A stretch of 64,000 nucleotides of DNA from Bin55 sp963667455 (GCA_963667455.2 CAXXFR010000026.1:372001-436000); one strand, 5' to 3'. Positions 43,839 through 53,452 are shown, numbered from the stretch's first letter. The notes: generated from the letters alone by a model not told the origin. Made by a program: numbers and translations.

Positions 43839-45830
43839 ATGAGAAACATCAACATTCAAAATTCCTTGGGCTATCTGGTTCTCCTGCTTGCGGCTCTTGC
43901 TGTAGGTGCTGAAGAACCTGAAGCACCCTATCCACCCGAAGTTTGGGCGCAAAACCCGAGCATTCGCAACGTCAGGCTTTCCCCCGACGGAACCCTCCTC
44001 AGCATGATTCGGTTTGAGGACGCCAAGAACTTGGCCGGACCCTCCATCGAGGTCTTCGACATAACCGGCGAGGAGGGGATGGAGCTTGTGCATCGGCAAC
44101 TTTCAGATCCGATGCAGATCGTCAATTACTCTTGGGTCAGCAACACGGCCTTTGTCATGACGCTCCGTCAGCAGGTGCGTCGGCAAATCGAAGGATTCAA
44201 TCGCGGAGTCTTCGAGTACAAGATCGCTTTGGTAGACGTCGTCGACAAGACCAACAAGTCTTTCGGCAACGACTCTGGCGGAGTGGTGCACGTACTGCCG
44301 GAGAAGCCGTCCAAAGTCATCACGGCCATTCAGGAAGGAGCGTCTGACACTGGGCGCATCTCCTCTCCGTACCGTCCAACCGCCTACTACGAACTCGATC
44401 TGAAGACCGGCAACAAGAGCTTGCTGATCCGAGCAAAGCTCTCTCAGTACTCGATTACGTTCGACAAACTCGGCAATCCGATCCGAGCCTTGGGCCAAGA
44501 CATAAAGAACGACGGCAACACTGTCGAATTCGTCTACTACTACCGACCGGAAGGCACGTCCAGCTGGAAAGAGTACTTCCGCATCAGCGAGGACTCCTTC
44601 GAGTCTTTTCAACCCGTCGGCACGGATCCAACAGCTAAAGACCACGTCTTCGTCATTGCACACAACGGTAACGACAGGGCGGGCTTCTGGTCTTACGACA
44701 TGGCAAACAAGAAGTTTGCCGAGGAGATCTACCGCCGCGCCGATGTTGATGGACTGTCTCCCATTCTTCACAACAACACGTGGAAACACATGGGAGAAGT
44801 GACTGGGATTCAGTACTTCACAGACAAGCGGCACCGAGAGTACTTCGATGAACGAGAAGGGGCCATCGATGCCCAACTGCAGTCGGTAATTCCAAATGCT
44901 GGTTCGGTGGACGTCATCAGTCAGTCAATTGATGGGTCGGCTATGGTCATCTACAACACGGGTCCTCGTGATCCGGGCACGTACTTCTTGTTCAACGCAG
45001 GCAAACTGACCGTTATCGGCAGCGTGGCCCCTCAGATTGACAGTAAACGGCTCTCTGATGTCAGCTACATCAAGTACAAGTCGAACGATGGAACGGAGAT
45101 CGCCGCATACCTGACGACACCCGCGGGCGATCCGCCATTCCCGCTGGTAGTCTTCCCCCACGGTGGCCCACACGTCATGGAGGCCATTACGTTCGACGAA
45201 TGGTCGCAAATGCTGGCCAATAACGGATATCTGGTTCTCCAACCTCAGTATCGTGGATCGCAGAACTACGGACTTGATTTCTATCGATCCAGTTTCGAGC
45301 CGACAAGCCAAGCGGGGCGCAAGATGCAAGAAGACAAGGATGCAGGGGCTCTCTATCTGGTCGAACAAGGTCTAGCCGATCCTGATCGCATGGCAATGGC
45401 TGGATGGTCCTACGGCGGCTATGCCGCGTTGATTGCCTCGATTCGTGATCCGCAGATCTACCAATGCGCCATTGCAGGCGCGGCCGTTGCGGATCCAGTC
45501 ATGCAGCTGAACAACTATCGCTACCAACTCTCGGGTGTCCAGAAGTCTGAACAGCTCGGAACCTGGCTTCAGGCTGTTTCGCCTACCGACGAAGCAGAAA
45601 AGGTGAACATCCCCATCCTACTAGTTCATGGTGATGCCGATGCCCGAGTTTCACTCGATCATGTAACGCGTTTCCGCAGAGAACTCGACAAGCACGAAAA
45701 GGACTACGAGTACATCGAACTGGAGAACGCGGCGCACTTCTACAACACTCTGAACTACCGACACCGCGAGACTTTCTACACAGCGATGCTACGGTACTTG
45801 AAGGAAGACTGTGGTCCGGACGGACTCTAG
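43839..45830 (+). CDS. S9 prolyl-oligopeptidase-type serine peptidase, exported
   Basis: About 663 residues with a signal peptide (GYLVLLLAALAVGA). A beta-propeller-like N-terminal region (to about 400) is followed by the alpha/beta-hydrolase domain. The catalytic Ser is in GWSYGGYAAL, with Asp in HGDADARVS and His in AAHFYNTLNYR. The FPHGGPHVMEAITFDEWSQ segment also fits dipeptidyl-/acylaminoacyl-peptidase types. ATG at 43839 follows the terminator of the preceding gene. It may act on peptides in the periplasm. Confidence 0.93.
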   Translation: MRNINIQNSLGYLVLLLAALAVGAEEPEAPYPPEVWAQNPSIRNVRLSPDGTLLSMIRFEDAKNLAGPSIEVFDITGEEGMELVHRQLSDPMQIVNYSWVSNTAFVMTLRQQVRRQIEGFNRGVFEYKIALVDVVDKTNKSFGNDSGGVVHVLPEKPSKVITAIQEGASDTGRISSPYRPTAYYELDLKTGNKSLLIRAKLSQYSITFDKLGNPIRALGQDIKNDGNTVEFVYYYRPEGTSSWKEYFRISEDSFESFQPVGTDPTAKDHVFVIAHNGNDRAGFWSYDMANKKFAEEIYRRADVDGLSPILHNNTWKHMGEVTGIQYFTDKRHREYFDEREGAIDAQLQSVIPNAGSVDVISQSIDGSAMVIYNTGPRDPGTYFLFNAGKLTVIGSVAPQIDSKRLSDVSYIKYKSNDGTEIAAYLTTPAGDPPFPLVVFPHGGPHVMEAITFDEWSQMLANNGYLVLQPQYRGSQNYGLDFYRSSFEPTSQAGRKMQEDKDAGALYLVEQGLADPDRMAMAGWSYGGYAALIASIRDPQIYQCAIAGAAVADPVMQLNNYRYQLSGVQKSEQLGTWLQAVSPTDEAEKVNIPILLVHGDADARVSLDHVTRFRRELDKHEKDYEYIELENAAHFYNTLNYRHRETFYTAMLRYLKEDCGPDGL

Positions 45831-45857
45831 GGTTCCGTTCACACCAGCACCAAACGA

Positions 45858-45881
45858 ATCGGGCGCCATAAGGCGCCCGAT
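45858..45881. terminator. Bidirectional hairpin terminator
   Basis: ATCGGGCGCC and GGCGCCCGAT form a perfect 10-bp stem around ATAA. It lies between the convergent S9 peptidase and hsp20 genes. Confidence 0.85.
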
Positions 45882-45916
45882 CTGACCAGTTTCCCTGCCG
45901 ACGCAGGAAGTCCTGA

Positions 45917-46363
45917 CTAAGTCGTGACCTCGATGCGTTGGGGTTGGGACGTGGGACGCTTCAGAACTACAATTTCGAGCACTCCGTCCTTGCTATTCGC
46001 CGAGATCTGGTTCGGATCAGCTGAGTCCGGCAGGCTGAACTGCCGTTCAAATGAGCCTTGAACTCGCTCGTAGCGTCGGAAGCCTTCATTTTCTTCCTTG
46101 CGTTCAAACTTCCGCTCACCCTTGATCGACAGTTTTCCGTCGTCAACGGTGATATCGATTTCTTCCGCCGGCAGTCCGGGAATGTCGGCTTGAAGAACGA
46201 ATCGATCGTCTTCTTCAGCGACATCGATGGACGGATGCCATTCGGATGCACGTCGGTTCCAGGAACTTACAGTCCTTGGAAACATGGTGCGCCAATTCTC
46301 TTCCAGGTCACGCTGCATGGCGCTAGCAGAGGACCAGAGTGGATACCTTTCTATCAGTTTCAT
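45917..46363 (-). CDS. Small heat-shock protein Hsp20
   Basis: A 148-residue alpha-crystallin-domain holdase that binds unfolding proteins. The domain runs from WHPSIDVAEEDDRFVLQADIPG to the SKDGVLEIVVLKR end motif (GVLxxxxxK), with the C-terminal QRIEVTT carrying an I-x-V anchor. A GGAG ribosome-binding site precedes the ATG. A sigma-32-type promoter is seen at 46420-46447, matching the rpoH gene of the same window. Confidence 0.95.
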   Translation of the reverse strand: MKLIERYPLWSSASAMQRDLEENWRTMFPRTVSSWNRRASEWHPSIDVAEEDDRFVLQADIPGLPAEEIDITVDDGKLSIKGERKFERKEENEGFRRYERVQGSFERQFSLPDSADPNQISANSKDGVLEIVVLKRPTSQPQRIEVTT

Positions 46364-46419
46364 TTTCTACTCCAACTCGGTACGAGGCGCAAGCACTTGC
46401 TTGCTTGATTGTCTAACAG

Positions 46420-46447
46420 AGATAGGAACGCTTTGGAAAATTTCAAG
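46420..46447 (-). promoter_or_regulatory. Sigma-32 (heat-shock) promoter of hsp20
   Basis: On the minus strand CTTGAA (46447-46442) and TCCTATCT (46427-46420) are 14 bases apart. The consensus is CTTGAA-N13-15-CCCCATNT, so the -35 is full and the -10 matches at most positions. The site is about 57 bases ahead of the start codon. Confidence 0.7.
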
Positions 46448-46486
46448 GGGTAGAGTTCAAATTAGGCTTCAGTGCGATTTTTCTGC

Positions 46487-47776
46487 ATGATCATCCGAGC
46501 GATTTACTGGGTTCTTTCGTGGGTGTGTGCACCCTTCGTCTTCGTACATCTCATCGTTCGAGGAATCCTAGATGGTTCGTATCGCGAACGCCGACTCGAA
46601 CGATTCGGATTCGCTCCGAGGGACGTTCCTCATGGAAGCATTTGGTTTCATGCGGTGTCAGCAGGTGAAGTCAATGCAGCTGTTCCTCTGATCCATCTTC
46701 TGCGGGAAACCACGCCGGGGTTGCGTGTACTGGTCACGACGACCACTCCAGCGGGATCGGCTGAAGTCTCGAGAAGACTCAAGGACATCGTGGCCCACTG
46801 CTACGCACCCTACGACCTTCCGTGGGCTGTCGGGTTGTTCCTGAAGCGAGTTCGACCATCAGCTCTTCTGCTTGTGGAAACGGAACTTTGGCCACACTTG
46901 GTTCGCAAGACTGCAAAACGTGAGATTCCGGTCTATCTCATCAATGCCCGGCTATCCCAAAAGTCGGCTCGCGGCTACGCCCGTCTACGTGGTCTGACGG
47001 CGGCAACGCTGGCTTCGTTGTCCGGTATCGCGTGTCAATACGAGGACTCCGCCGATCGATTTCGTCGTCTCCGAGTTCCGGATGATCGAATTCACGTGAC
47101 CGGCAACGTCAAGTGGGATGCCGGACACTCAGCACCTCTGTCCGATTCCATTCGACAAAATTTCGAGCAACTGAGAAAGAACAACGACACCGTTTGGATT
47201 GCCGGCAGCACACATCCCGGCGAAGAGGAAGTTGCCCTGCAAGCACATCGCGAAATTCAGCAAGTCCTTGGCAACGTTGCTCTCGTACTAGCTCCGCGCC
47301 ATGTGGATCGCAGTATGGAAGTCATGGAGCTATGTAGACGTAGTGGCTTGCAGGCAAGGGGCTTTGATGAACCGACCGACGACACCGACGTGATCGTCGT
47401 TAATCAGATGGGCTATCTAGCTCAGCTCTTTGCTTTTGCGAAAGTGGCCTTTATCGGCGGGAGCTTGCAAGGTACTGGAGGGCACAATCCGATCGAAGCA
47501 GCCGTACACGGCGTGCCTGTGGTCATGGGTCCCGATCAGCACAACTTCGAGGAGATCTGTCGTCGATTTCGGGAGCGCGATTGTCTAGCGGAAGTACGAG
47601 ACGCGGGAGAACTTTCCCGCGCCGTCATTGAGCTGGTGAAGAATGCCGACGAGTGGAATCGGCAATCGAAAGGCTTGCTGGACCTGGTCGCCAGCAACCA
47701 AGGCGCGCTGACACTCCTGCACGCACTTGTGCAGGAGTGGCTTGGCTCGGACTCTAAGTCCCAGACTTCGAGTTGA
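46487..47776 (+). CDS. waaA: 3-deoxy-D-manno-octulosonic acid (Kdo) transferase
   Basis: The 429-residue enzyme adds Kdo to lipid A at the inner face of the cytoplasmic membrane. An N-terminal membrane anchor, the HAVSAGEVNAAVPLI motif, ETELWPHL, and FIGGSLQGTGGHNPIEAA with PDQHNFEEI at the C-terminal half are present. ATG 46487 gives the usual short hydrophobic start; the longer frame begins at a GTG at 46472. It overlaps the end of tolC on the other strand by 23 bases. Its presence shows a Gram-negative outer membrane. Confidence 0.95.
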   Translation: MIIRAIYWVLSWVCAPFVFVHLIVRGILDGSYRERRLERFGFAPRDVPHGSIWFHAVSAGEVNAAVPLIHLLRETTPGLRVLVTTTTPAGSAEVSRRLKDIVAHCYAPYDLPWAVGLFLKRVRPSALLLVETELWPHLVRKTAKREIPVYLINARLSQKSARGYARLRGLTAATLASLSGIACQYEDSADRFRRLRVPDDRIHVTGNVKWDAGHSAPLSDSIRQNFEQLRKNNDTVWIAGSTHPGEEEVALQAHREIQQVLGNVALVLAPRHVDRSMEVMELCRRSGLQARGFDEPTDDTDVIVVNQMGYLAQLFAFAKVAFIGGSLQGTGGHNPIEAAVHGVPVVMGPDQHNFEEICRRFRERDCLAEVRDAGELSRAVIELVKNADEWNRQSKGLLDLVASNQGALTLLHALVQEWLGSDSKSQTSS

Positions 47777-49178
47777 CTCGGGTTACGACGTTCTCGTTGT
47801 CCATGAACTCGTTCAGTTCCACGAGTTCCATTGCCGACAGAGAACCTGCGTTCTGCTTCAGCTGCAAAATCGCCCGTATGTAGTCGTACTTGGCGGATTC
47901 GTACGAGAATTGCGCGTTGAACAATTGCCGTTGCGCGTTCAACACTTCTACGATGTTTCGAGTGCCTACTTCATAGCCTGTCTGAGTTGCTTCAAGAGAC
48001 GCTTGGCTGGACTCAATTGCGCGTTTGCGAGCTTCGACTCGCAAGACATCCGTTCGGACTGTTCGATACTGCCGACGAGTTTGATTCTCGACGTTCAATC
48101 GTTGCTGTTGCAGAGACAACCTTTGTTGTTCCCTGCTCAATGCACTTCGGCGGTCGGCGGCGAACCGTGAACCACTAGTGAACTGCGCGGTAAAGCTCAG
48201 ACTGACGTTCAACCCCACGCTTTCCCGTGTAACGTCGTAGTCAGTAGATTCTCCAGCAAACTCGAAGGGGGCTTCCGAAGTGTTGTAACTCAACCCCATG
48301 CTAATTTGCGGCAGATCCTTGGTCAGCTGCCCGAAGTGCCGAATCTTCGCGTTCTCGAAATTCTGTTCTGCCGACAGAATCTGGGGATTGTTTCTCATCG
48401 CATACTCAACCCAAGCTTCCTCAGACTCTGGAACTGGGTTGACAATTGGAAAATCCGCCGCCAGGCGTGAGAGTCCAGATACCGGGTCACCAGTCAGAAC
48501 CTTCAGAGCTTCGAAAACTATGTCGAGGTTTCCGACTTGCTGGATTCGGTTGACAACGGCATCGTCGTAGGAGGCCTTGGCGTTCAAAACGTCCGTGCTC
48601 GCAGTCAATCCAACGTTGAACCTTTGTTCCGCTTGCTCCAGCTGACGCTGAATGGCTTCTTCGGATGCGATGGTGTTCTCCAGCGAATCTCGTGCTCTGA
48701 GAACATCGAAGTAAGCCCCAACGACTCGAATGATCAAGTCCTGTTCCGACCGGAACAGCTGATGCTCGTTAGCCTGCATGGATTTGCGGGAAGTTATCAC
48801 GTTAATAATCTGTGGAACACTAAAGATCGTCTGCCTTAGGCTTGCGTTCCAACCGATCTGAGAGGACTCCCTACGGTCCCACTTGGCATTGGTTTCGGGA
48901 GTGACTCCCAAAAAACCAAACCTGGGATCCCTTAGCATTTCGTCCGGATAGGTGTTGCGCGTCCTGCTCTCACTTCGACCTCTCGGTACATTCAGTGACA
49001 CGCTCGGGAGCAATTGTGTGTGAGCTGAAAAGTTGTCGAGATGTTGAATCCGATTACTGATTACCGCCGAGGCGAAAGTCGTGTCGTTCTCGAGCGCTAA
49101 TTGATAGACTTGGAGGATATCTTCGCCGCCAGCCGACAGGCCAAAAGCGACCACAAGGGTTGCGAAAACGCGTCTCAT
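47754..49178 (-). CDS. tolC: TolC-type outer-membrane efflux/secretion channel
   Basis: A 474-residue outer-membrane factor with a signal peptide and two repeats of the OEP domain. The first repeat is about 25-215 (with VYQLALENDTTFASA, then ERFNVG-like EQRFNVGLTASTDVLNAKASY), the second about 255-450 (with GYEVGTRNIVEVLNAQRQLFNA). The pattern fits TolC rather than NodT-type lipoproteins, since no lipobox is seen. ATG at 49178 has AAGG eight bases ahead. It converges with waaA and overlaps it. Confidence 0.93.
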   Translation of the reverse strand: MRRVFATLVVAFGLSAGGEDILQVYQLALENDTTFASAVISNRIQHLDNFSAHTQLLPSVSLNVPRGRSESRTRNTYPDEMLRDPRFGFLGVTPETNAKWDRRESSQIGWNASLRQTIFSVPQIINVITSRKSMQANEHQLFRSEQDLIIRVVGAYFDVLRARDSLENTIASEEAIQRQLEQAEQRFNVGLTASTDVLNAKASYDDAVVNRIQQVGNLDIVFEALKVLTGDPVSGLSRLAADFPIVNPVPESEEAWVEYAMRNNPQILSAEQNFENAKIRHFGQLTKDLPQISMGLSYNTSEAPFEFAGESTDYDVTRESVGLNVSLSFTAQFTSGSRFAADRRSALSREQQRLSLQQQRLNVENQTRRQYRTVRTDVLRVEARKRAIESSQASLEATQTGYEVGTRNIVEVLNAQRQLFNAQFSYESAKYDYIRAILQLKQNAGSLSAMELVELNEFMDNENVVTRVNSKSGT

Positions 49179-49389
49179 TTCGAGCACCTTTTTTGATTGT
49201 GAACCGATTTTAGCAAACGCCTAAATCACTTAACGTAATAACAAATCGCTTCCAAAAAAGACCAAATTCGCGCCTCCTTGAGGGTTCGCATGTGTTATGT
49301 TTATGAGGTGGTTCGAGCGTCGACCATCGTGCAGCTATAGGTGATCCGAATCTCGAATTGATCGTGCCCAACAACACAAGAGCAACGCA

Positions 49390-50541
49390 ATGAGCTTTCG
49401 AACTGAAGTGCGTAAATGGCTCGACGAGTCGTGTCCGACCAGCGTCCGCGGTGCCGACAGTCTGCCTGAATCCGGTCAGCGGACACCGGTGGATGGAGAC
49501 AACAAGACGTGGCTCGCACGCGCGGCCGAACGCGGTTTCACAGTGCCCATGTGGCCAAAGGAGTATGGCGGCGCCGATCTTTCCAAAGACGAGTACGTCG
49601 TCTTGTTGGAAGAGATGCGAGCTCTCGGCATCCCAGCACCCGTGGCCGGCATGGGAACGATCATGCTTGGACCCACTCTTCTGGAATTTGGAACGGAGGA
49701 ACAGAAAGCCCGACACCTGCCACCCATTGCCCGGGGAGAGGTTCGGTGGTGCCAGGGATATTCGGAACCTGGATCGGGTTCCGATCTTGCTTCGCTTCAG
49801 ACCCGAGCCGTCGAAGAAGGCGACCACTTCGTAATCAATGGTCAGAAAATCTGGACTTCCGGCGCACAGTTTGCGGACTGGATCTTCTGTCTGGTTCGCA
49901 CCGACCCCGACGCTCCAAAGCACGAGGGAATCAGTTTCCTACTCTTCAGCATGCACCAGCCCGGTGTGACGGTTAAGCCCATTCGTTTGATCTCCGGCGC
50001 ATCCCCGTTCTGCGAGACGTTTTTCGACAATGCCATCGCTTCGAAGGAAGATGTCATTGGCGGTTTGAACAAAGGCTGGACAGTTGCCAAGCGTCTTCTG
50101 CAACATGAACGATCTGGAATCAGTGCACTGGCTTCCGGACGCAACAGAGAAACCGGACCCTCCTTGGAAAAGCTGGCTCTACGAACCGTCGGCACGGAAA
50201 ACGGCAAAATCAAGGATCCGGTTCTTCGATCCAACATCACTCATCACGCGATCAATGCGGAGGCTTTTCGCCTGACTCAGCGACGAACCGTCGAGGAGTC
50301 GCAAGGGGCCACTCCGGGGCCACAAACTTCCATCTTCAAGTACTACGGCGCCAATTTGCGCAAGGAACGCTCCGAACTGCAGGTCTCCATGCTGGGATCC
50401 AACGCCGTATCGTGGGAATCGCATGGCTCGCCGGCGTTGACGCAGGCATGGCTCGCAGGGAAAGCGGGTTCGATTGCAGGCGGAAGCAACGAGGTTCAAC
50501 TGAACATCATTGCCAAGCGAGTTCTCAGCTTGCCGGACTAG
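49390..50541 (+). CDS. Acyl-CoA dehydrogenase
   Basis: The 383-residue flavoenzyme oxidises acyl-CoA to enoyl-CoA. The N-terminal helical domain, the WCQGYSEPGSGSDLASL signature near residue 118, the GQKIWTSGAQFAD segment, and the GSIAGGSNEVQLNIIAKRVL end motif match the family. The product is full-length but diverges from classic short-chain types, so the substrate is open. It is not clustered with other beta-oxidation genes, although a crotonase lies at 3.4 kb. Confidence 0.93.
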   Translation: MSFRTEVRKWLDESCPTSVRGADSLPESGQRTPVDGDNKTWLARAAERGFTVPMWPKEYGGADLSKDEYVVLLEEMRALGIPAPVAGMGTIMLGPTLLEFGTEEQKARHLPPIARGEVRWCQGYSEPGSGSDLASLQTRAVEEGDHFVINGQKIWTSGAQFADWIFCLVRTDPDAPKHEGISFLLFSMHQPGVTVKPIRLISGASPFCETFFDNAIASKEDVIGGLNKGWTVAKRLLQHERSGISALASGRNRETGPSLEKLALRTVGTENGKIKDPVLRSNITHHAINAEAFRLTQRRTVEESQGATPGPQTSIFKYYGANLRKERSELQVSMLGSNAVSWESHGSPALTQAWLAGKAGSIAGGSNEVQLNIIAKRVLSLPD

Positions 50542-50557
50542 GTGCTTGGTGTAGAAT
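50530..50557 (+). promoter_or_regulatory. Possible promoter of rpoZ-spoT
   Basis: TTGCCG (50530-50535) and TAGAAT (50552-50557) are 16 bases apart, about 36 bases before rpoZ. The -10 matches 5 of 6 bases and the -35 matches 4 of 6. Confidence 0.45.
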
Positions 50558-50592
50558 GCGCACCTCACTTTCGCCTATCTGAGTCTGAAGTT

Positions 50593-50868
50593 ATGGCACG
50601 AGTAACGGTCGAAGACTGTCTCGAACATGTAGAAAACCGATTCGAACTGGTCACGTTGGCGACTAGGCGTGCACGTCAACTACAACGTTGGGGTGCTGAC
50701 CCGCTAGTGCCGGAAGAGAACGACAAACTCACTGTGATAGCTCTGCGCGAAATAGCAGACGGGCTGATCACCGATGAAGTTCTCAGCGGATCGGAAGATG
50801 CAATAGCCGACGAGATAGACCCCGTTACACGGCTAGACCGAGGAGATGTGTCCTCCAGCGACTTCTGA
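50593..50868 (+). CDS. rpoZ: RNA polymerase omega subunit
   Basis: The 91-residue omega subunit helps assemble RNA polymerase and takes part in ppGpp binding. MARVTVEDCLEHVENRFELVTLATRRARQ is the standard N-terminus, followed by NDKLTVIALREIADGLIT. ATG at 50593 gives the usual length. Its end overlaps the start of spoT by 23 bases, the common gammaproteobacterial order. Confidence 0.97.
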   Translation: MARVTVEDCLEHVENRFELVTLATRRARQLQRWGADPLVPEENDKLTVIALREIADGLITDEVLSGSEDAIADEIDPVTRLDRGDVSSSDF

Positions 50869-53041
50869 GTCGTATTTTCAATCTCAACTTGAAAAGCGTG
50901 CTCGCCGCGACGAGCATGCCGCCCCTCTACTAGGTAGCGAACTTAATCGCCGTCTCAGCTATCTGACACCATCCCAAATCGGATTGGTCGAAGATGCATA
51001 CGAGTACGCCGACAAGGCGCACAGCGGTCAACGCCGTCGAACCGGACACTCCTACATAACCCATCCGCTGGCGGTCGCCAACATCCTTGCCAGCATGGAA
51101 CTGGATCCCGAGACGATCTGCGCGGCTCTACTGCACGACGTACTCGAAGACACCCGTGTCAGCAAATCGGCTCTGGAAAGCGTATTCGGAGAACGAATTG
51201 CCGAAATCGTCGATGGCGTATCCAAGCTATCCCATCTAGTCGACAGCCACGCCGAGGCTCAGGCCCACAACTTCTACAAGATGACGTTGAGCATGTCCCG
51301 AGATGTGCGGGTCATACTCGTCAAACTTGCGGACCGTCTTCACAACATGCGCACCATCGGCGTAATGACTCGCGAAAGCCGGAAACGCATTGCCAAGGAG
51401 ACCCTCGACCTCTTTGTCCCTCTCGCCAATCGACTGGGAATCTACGTAATTAAGCAGGAATTGGAACGTCTAGCGTTCGAAGCCCTGTATCCGCTCCGAG
51501 CCGATCGACTGCAACGGCTCGTCCGGCGAGTCCGAAATTCATCTGGCGAAGTCATTGCCGATGTGCAGGAACGACTTGAGACCAGCTTCGCCGATGCGGG
51601 CATCGAAGCAGAAATCGAGTACATCGAGACCGAACTCTATTCGATCTACCGGTCGATGCGCGACCACGAGAAGGATTTCGAAGCCTTCATGAACACGATT
51701 ACCTATCGAGTCATCGTCAATTCAACGGATGATTGCTATCGCGCCCTGGGTTTGGCACATGGAATCTACAGACCGAAAGTGAGGGACTTTCGAGACTACA
51801 TCGCCATTCCCAAAGTGAACGGCTATCAGTCGCTCCATGTAACGCTTGTCGAACCCCGAGGGAAGTCGATCAAGCTACTTGTCCGGTCGGGAAACATGGA
51901 TGAAGTCGCCAGCTACGGATTCATCGCTGGTTGGATCAAGCATGACAGCGATGGACACAACAAGAAGAGCGGCGAGACCGTGGAGAGCAGCGTTCACGAG
52001 TGGATCAGCAACCTACTGAGTCTTCAGGATCGTGGCGATGCGTTGCAATTTCTCGACAACCTGAAAGCGGATCTGTTTCCCAACGAGGTGTATGTCTTCA
52101 CGCCGGCCGGCGACATCCTCTCGCTTCCGGTTGGTTCCTGCGCGGTCGATTTTGCCTATGCAATCCACACCGATGTGGGCAACCAGTGCGTTGCTTGTCG
52201 CATTGACGGAGAAGTCGAACCGCTTTCAACCGTATTGGAATCCGGGCAGACCGTCTCGATCGTGCAAGCGGCGGCCGCGCAACCCGATCCAGTCTGGCTG
52301 AACTTCGTTCAGTCTCCGAAGGCTCGTTCGGCAATTCGAGAACAGCTCAAGTCTCGCGGCCGCGACGAAACGGTAGTTCTCGGAAAGACATTGCTGAATC
52401 GATCACTGGCCAATTCGAACACGTCTCTCGATCAACTCGATTTTCGCCGTCTGCGCAAAGTGTTTCGAGAGTTCGAAGTCCGAAAACGAGCCGAGCTATT
52501 CGAAGAAGTGGGACGCGGGAATCTCCTTGCCTACCAAGTGGCGCAACGTCTACTCGACGCCGATGTCGCTGATCACGACACCGCCAACATCGAACACGGG
52601 GCACCCATCTACGTTCATGGCGGCGAGCACATGGGGGTGCGCTACGGACGATGCTGCGGTCCGGTTCCCGGGGACGACATCGTTGGACACATTTCTCAGG
52701 GTGAGGGCCTCGTCGTTCATCGGTCCCAATGTGGAAACATAAAATCGACGCAATCCAAGCACATGCTCATGCCCGTGACATGGACCGACAATCCGCAGGG
52801 CGAATTTGAGACGCGGCTACGAATCGACATCGAACCGCACATCGGTGTCCTAGCCTCTCTCGCCGAGGCAGTCAACTCGCTAGGGGCCGGAATCAGCTTG
52901 CTGGATGTGACGGAACGAACTCCGCAGCATTCAACTGTTCACATGAATGTCGCGGTGACGAATCTCAGGCACCTGCGTCGCGTCATGCGGAGCTTGAACG
53001 CTCGACCCGACACCTCCGGCGTACAACGACAATCCAACTAG
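50846..53041 (+). CDS. spoT: SpoT, (p)ppGpp hydrolase with degenerate synthetase domain
   Basis: The 731-residue RelA/SpoT homologue has an HD domain (about 45-200) with H97, D98, E101, D102 (HDVLEDT), a synthetase-like domain (about 250-365), a TGS domain (about 405-470) and a C-terminal ACT domain. The hydrolase motif is intact. In the synthetase part the catalytic Asp is replaced (FMNTITYRVIV has Asn283), the EVQIRT Glu is Lys343, and RxKD is DFRD (314-317). This predicts hydrolase only. The ATG at 50846 follows AGGAG directly, so spacing is short. Confidence 0.93.
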   Translation: MCPPATSESYFQSQLEKRARRDEHAAPLLGSELNRRLSYLTPSQIGLVEDAYEYADKAHSGQRRRTGHSYITHPLAVANILASMELDPETICAALLHDVLEDTRVSKSALESVFGERIAEIVDGVSKLSHLVDSHAEAQAHNFYKMTLSMSRDVRVILVKLADRLHNMRTIGVMTRESRKRIAKETLDLFVPLANRLGIYVIKQELERLAFEALYPLRADRLQRLVRRVRNSSGEVIADVQERLETSFADAGIEAEIEYIETELYSIYRSMRDHEKDFEAFMNTITYRVIVNSTDDCYRALGLAHGIYRPKVRDFRDYIAIPKVNGYQSLHVTLVEPRGKSIKLLVRSGNMDEVASYGFIAGWIKHDSDGHNKKSGETVESSVHEWISNLLSLQDRGDALQFLDNLKADLFPNEVYVFTPAGDILSLPVGSCAVDFAYAIHTDVGNQCVACRIDGEVEPLSTVLESGQTVSIVQAAAAQPDPVWLNFVQSPKARSAIREQLKSRGRDETVVLGKTLLNRSLANSNTSLDQLDFRRLRKVFREFEVRKRAELFEEVGRGNLLAYQVAQRLLDADVADHDTANIEHGAPIYVHGGEHMGVRYGRCCGPVPGDDIVGHISQGEGLVVHRSQCGNIKSTQSKHMLMPVTWTDNPQGEFETRLRIDIEPHIGVLASLAEAVNSLGAGISLLDVTERTPQHSTVHMNVAVTNLRHLRRVMRSLNARPDTSGVQRQSN

Positions 53042-53048
53042 GACGACT

Positions 53049-53435
53049 ATGACTCGCAAGGCCATCACCGCAGACGAAGCACCCGATGCGATCGGCCCGT
53101 ACTCACATGCAGTCAGAACTGGCAACACGCTGTATCTATCCGGTCAAATCGCCTTGAGTCCCTCCACCATGGAGCTTGTCAACGAGTCGTTTCGCCGCGA
53201 GACTCAGCAAGTATTCGCCAACATTGCCGCCGTCTTGAAGGCATCGGGCGGTTCGCTCGACAACATCGTCAAACTTACCGTCTATCTCACCGACCTGACA
53301 AATTTCGATACCGTGAACGCCGTGATGAGCGAAACGCTTCACTATCCGTTCCCCGCCCGCGTGGCCGTAGGAGTGAGCTCGCTTCCTCGAGGAGCATCCA
53401 TCGAAATCGAGACGCTCGCAGTTCTTGACGACTAG
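53049..53435 (+). CDS. ridA: RidA family reactive-imine deaminase
   Basis: The 128-residue trimeric protein hydrolyses 2-aminoacrylate and related imines. APDAIGPYSHAVRTGNTLYLSGQI and YPFPARVAVGVSSLPRGASIEIE are the family signature, with the substrate-binding Arg in the second motif. It sits seven bases behind spoT, the frequent position of this gene. Confidence 0.96.
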   Translation: MTRKAITADEAPDAIGPYSHAVRTGNTLYLSGQIALSPSTMELVNESFRRETQQVFANIAAVLKASGGSLDNIVKLTVYLTDLTNFDTVNAVMSETLHYPFPARVAVGVSSLPRGASIEIETLAVLDD

Positions 53436-53452
53436 CGCTTAAGATTCAGACC

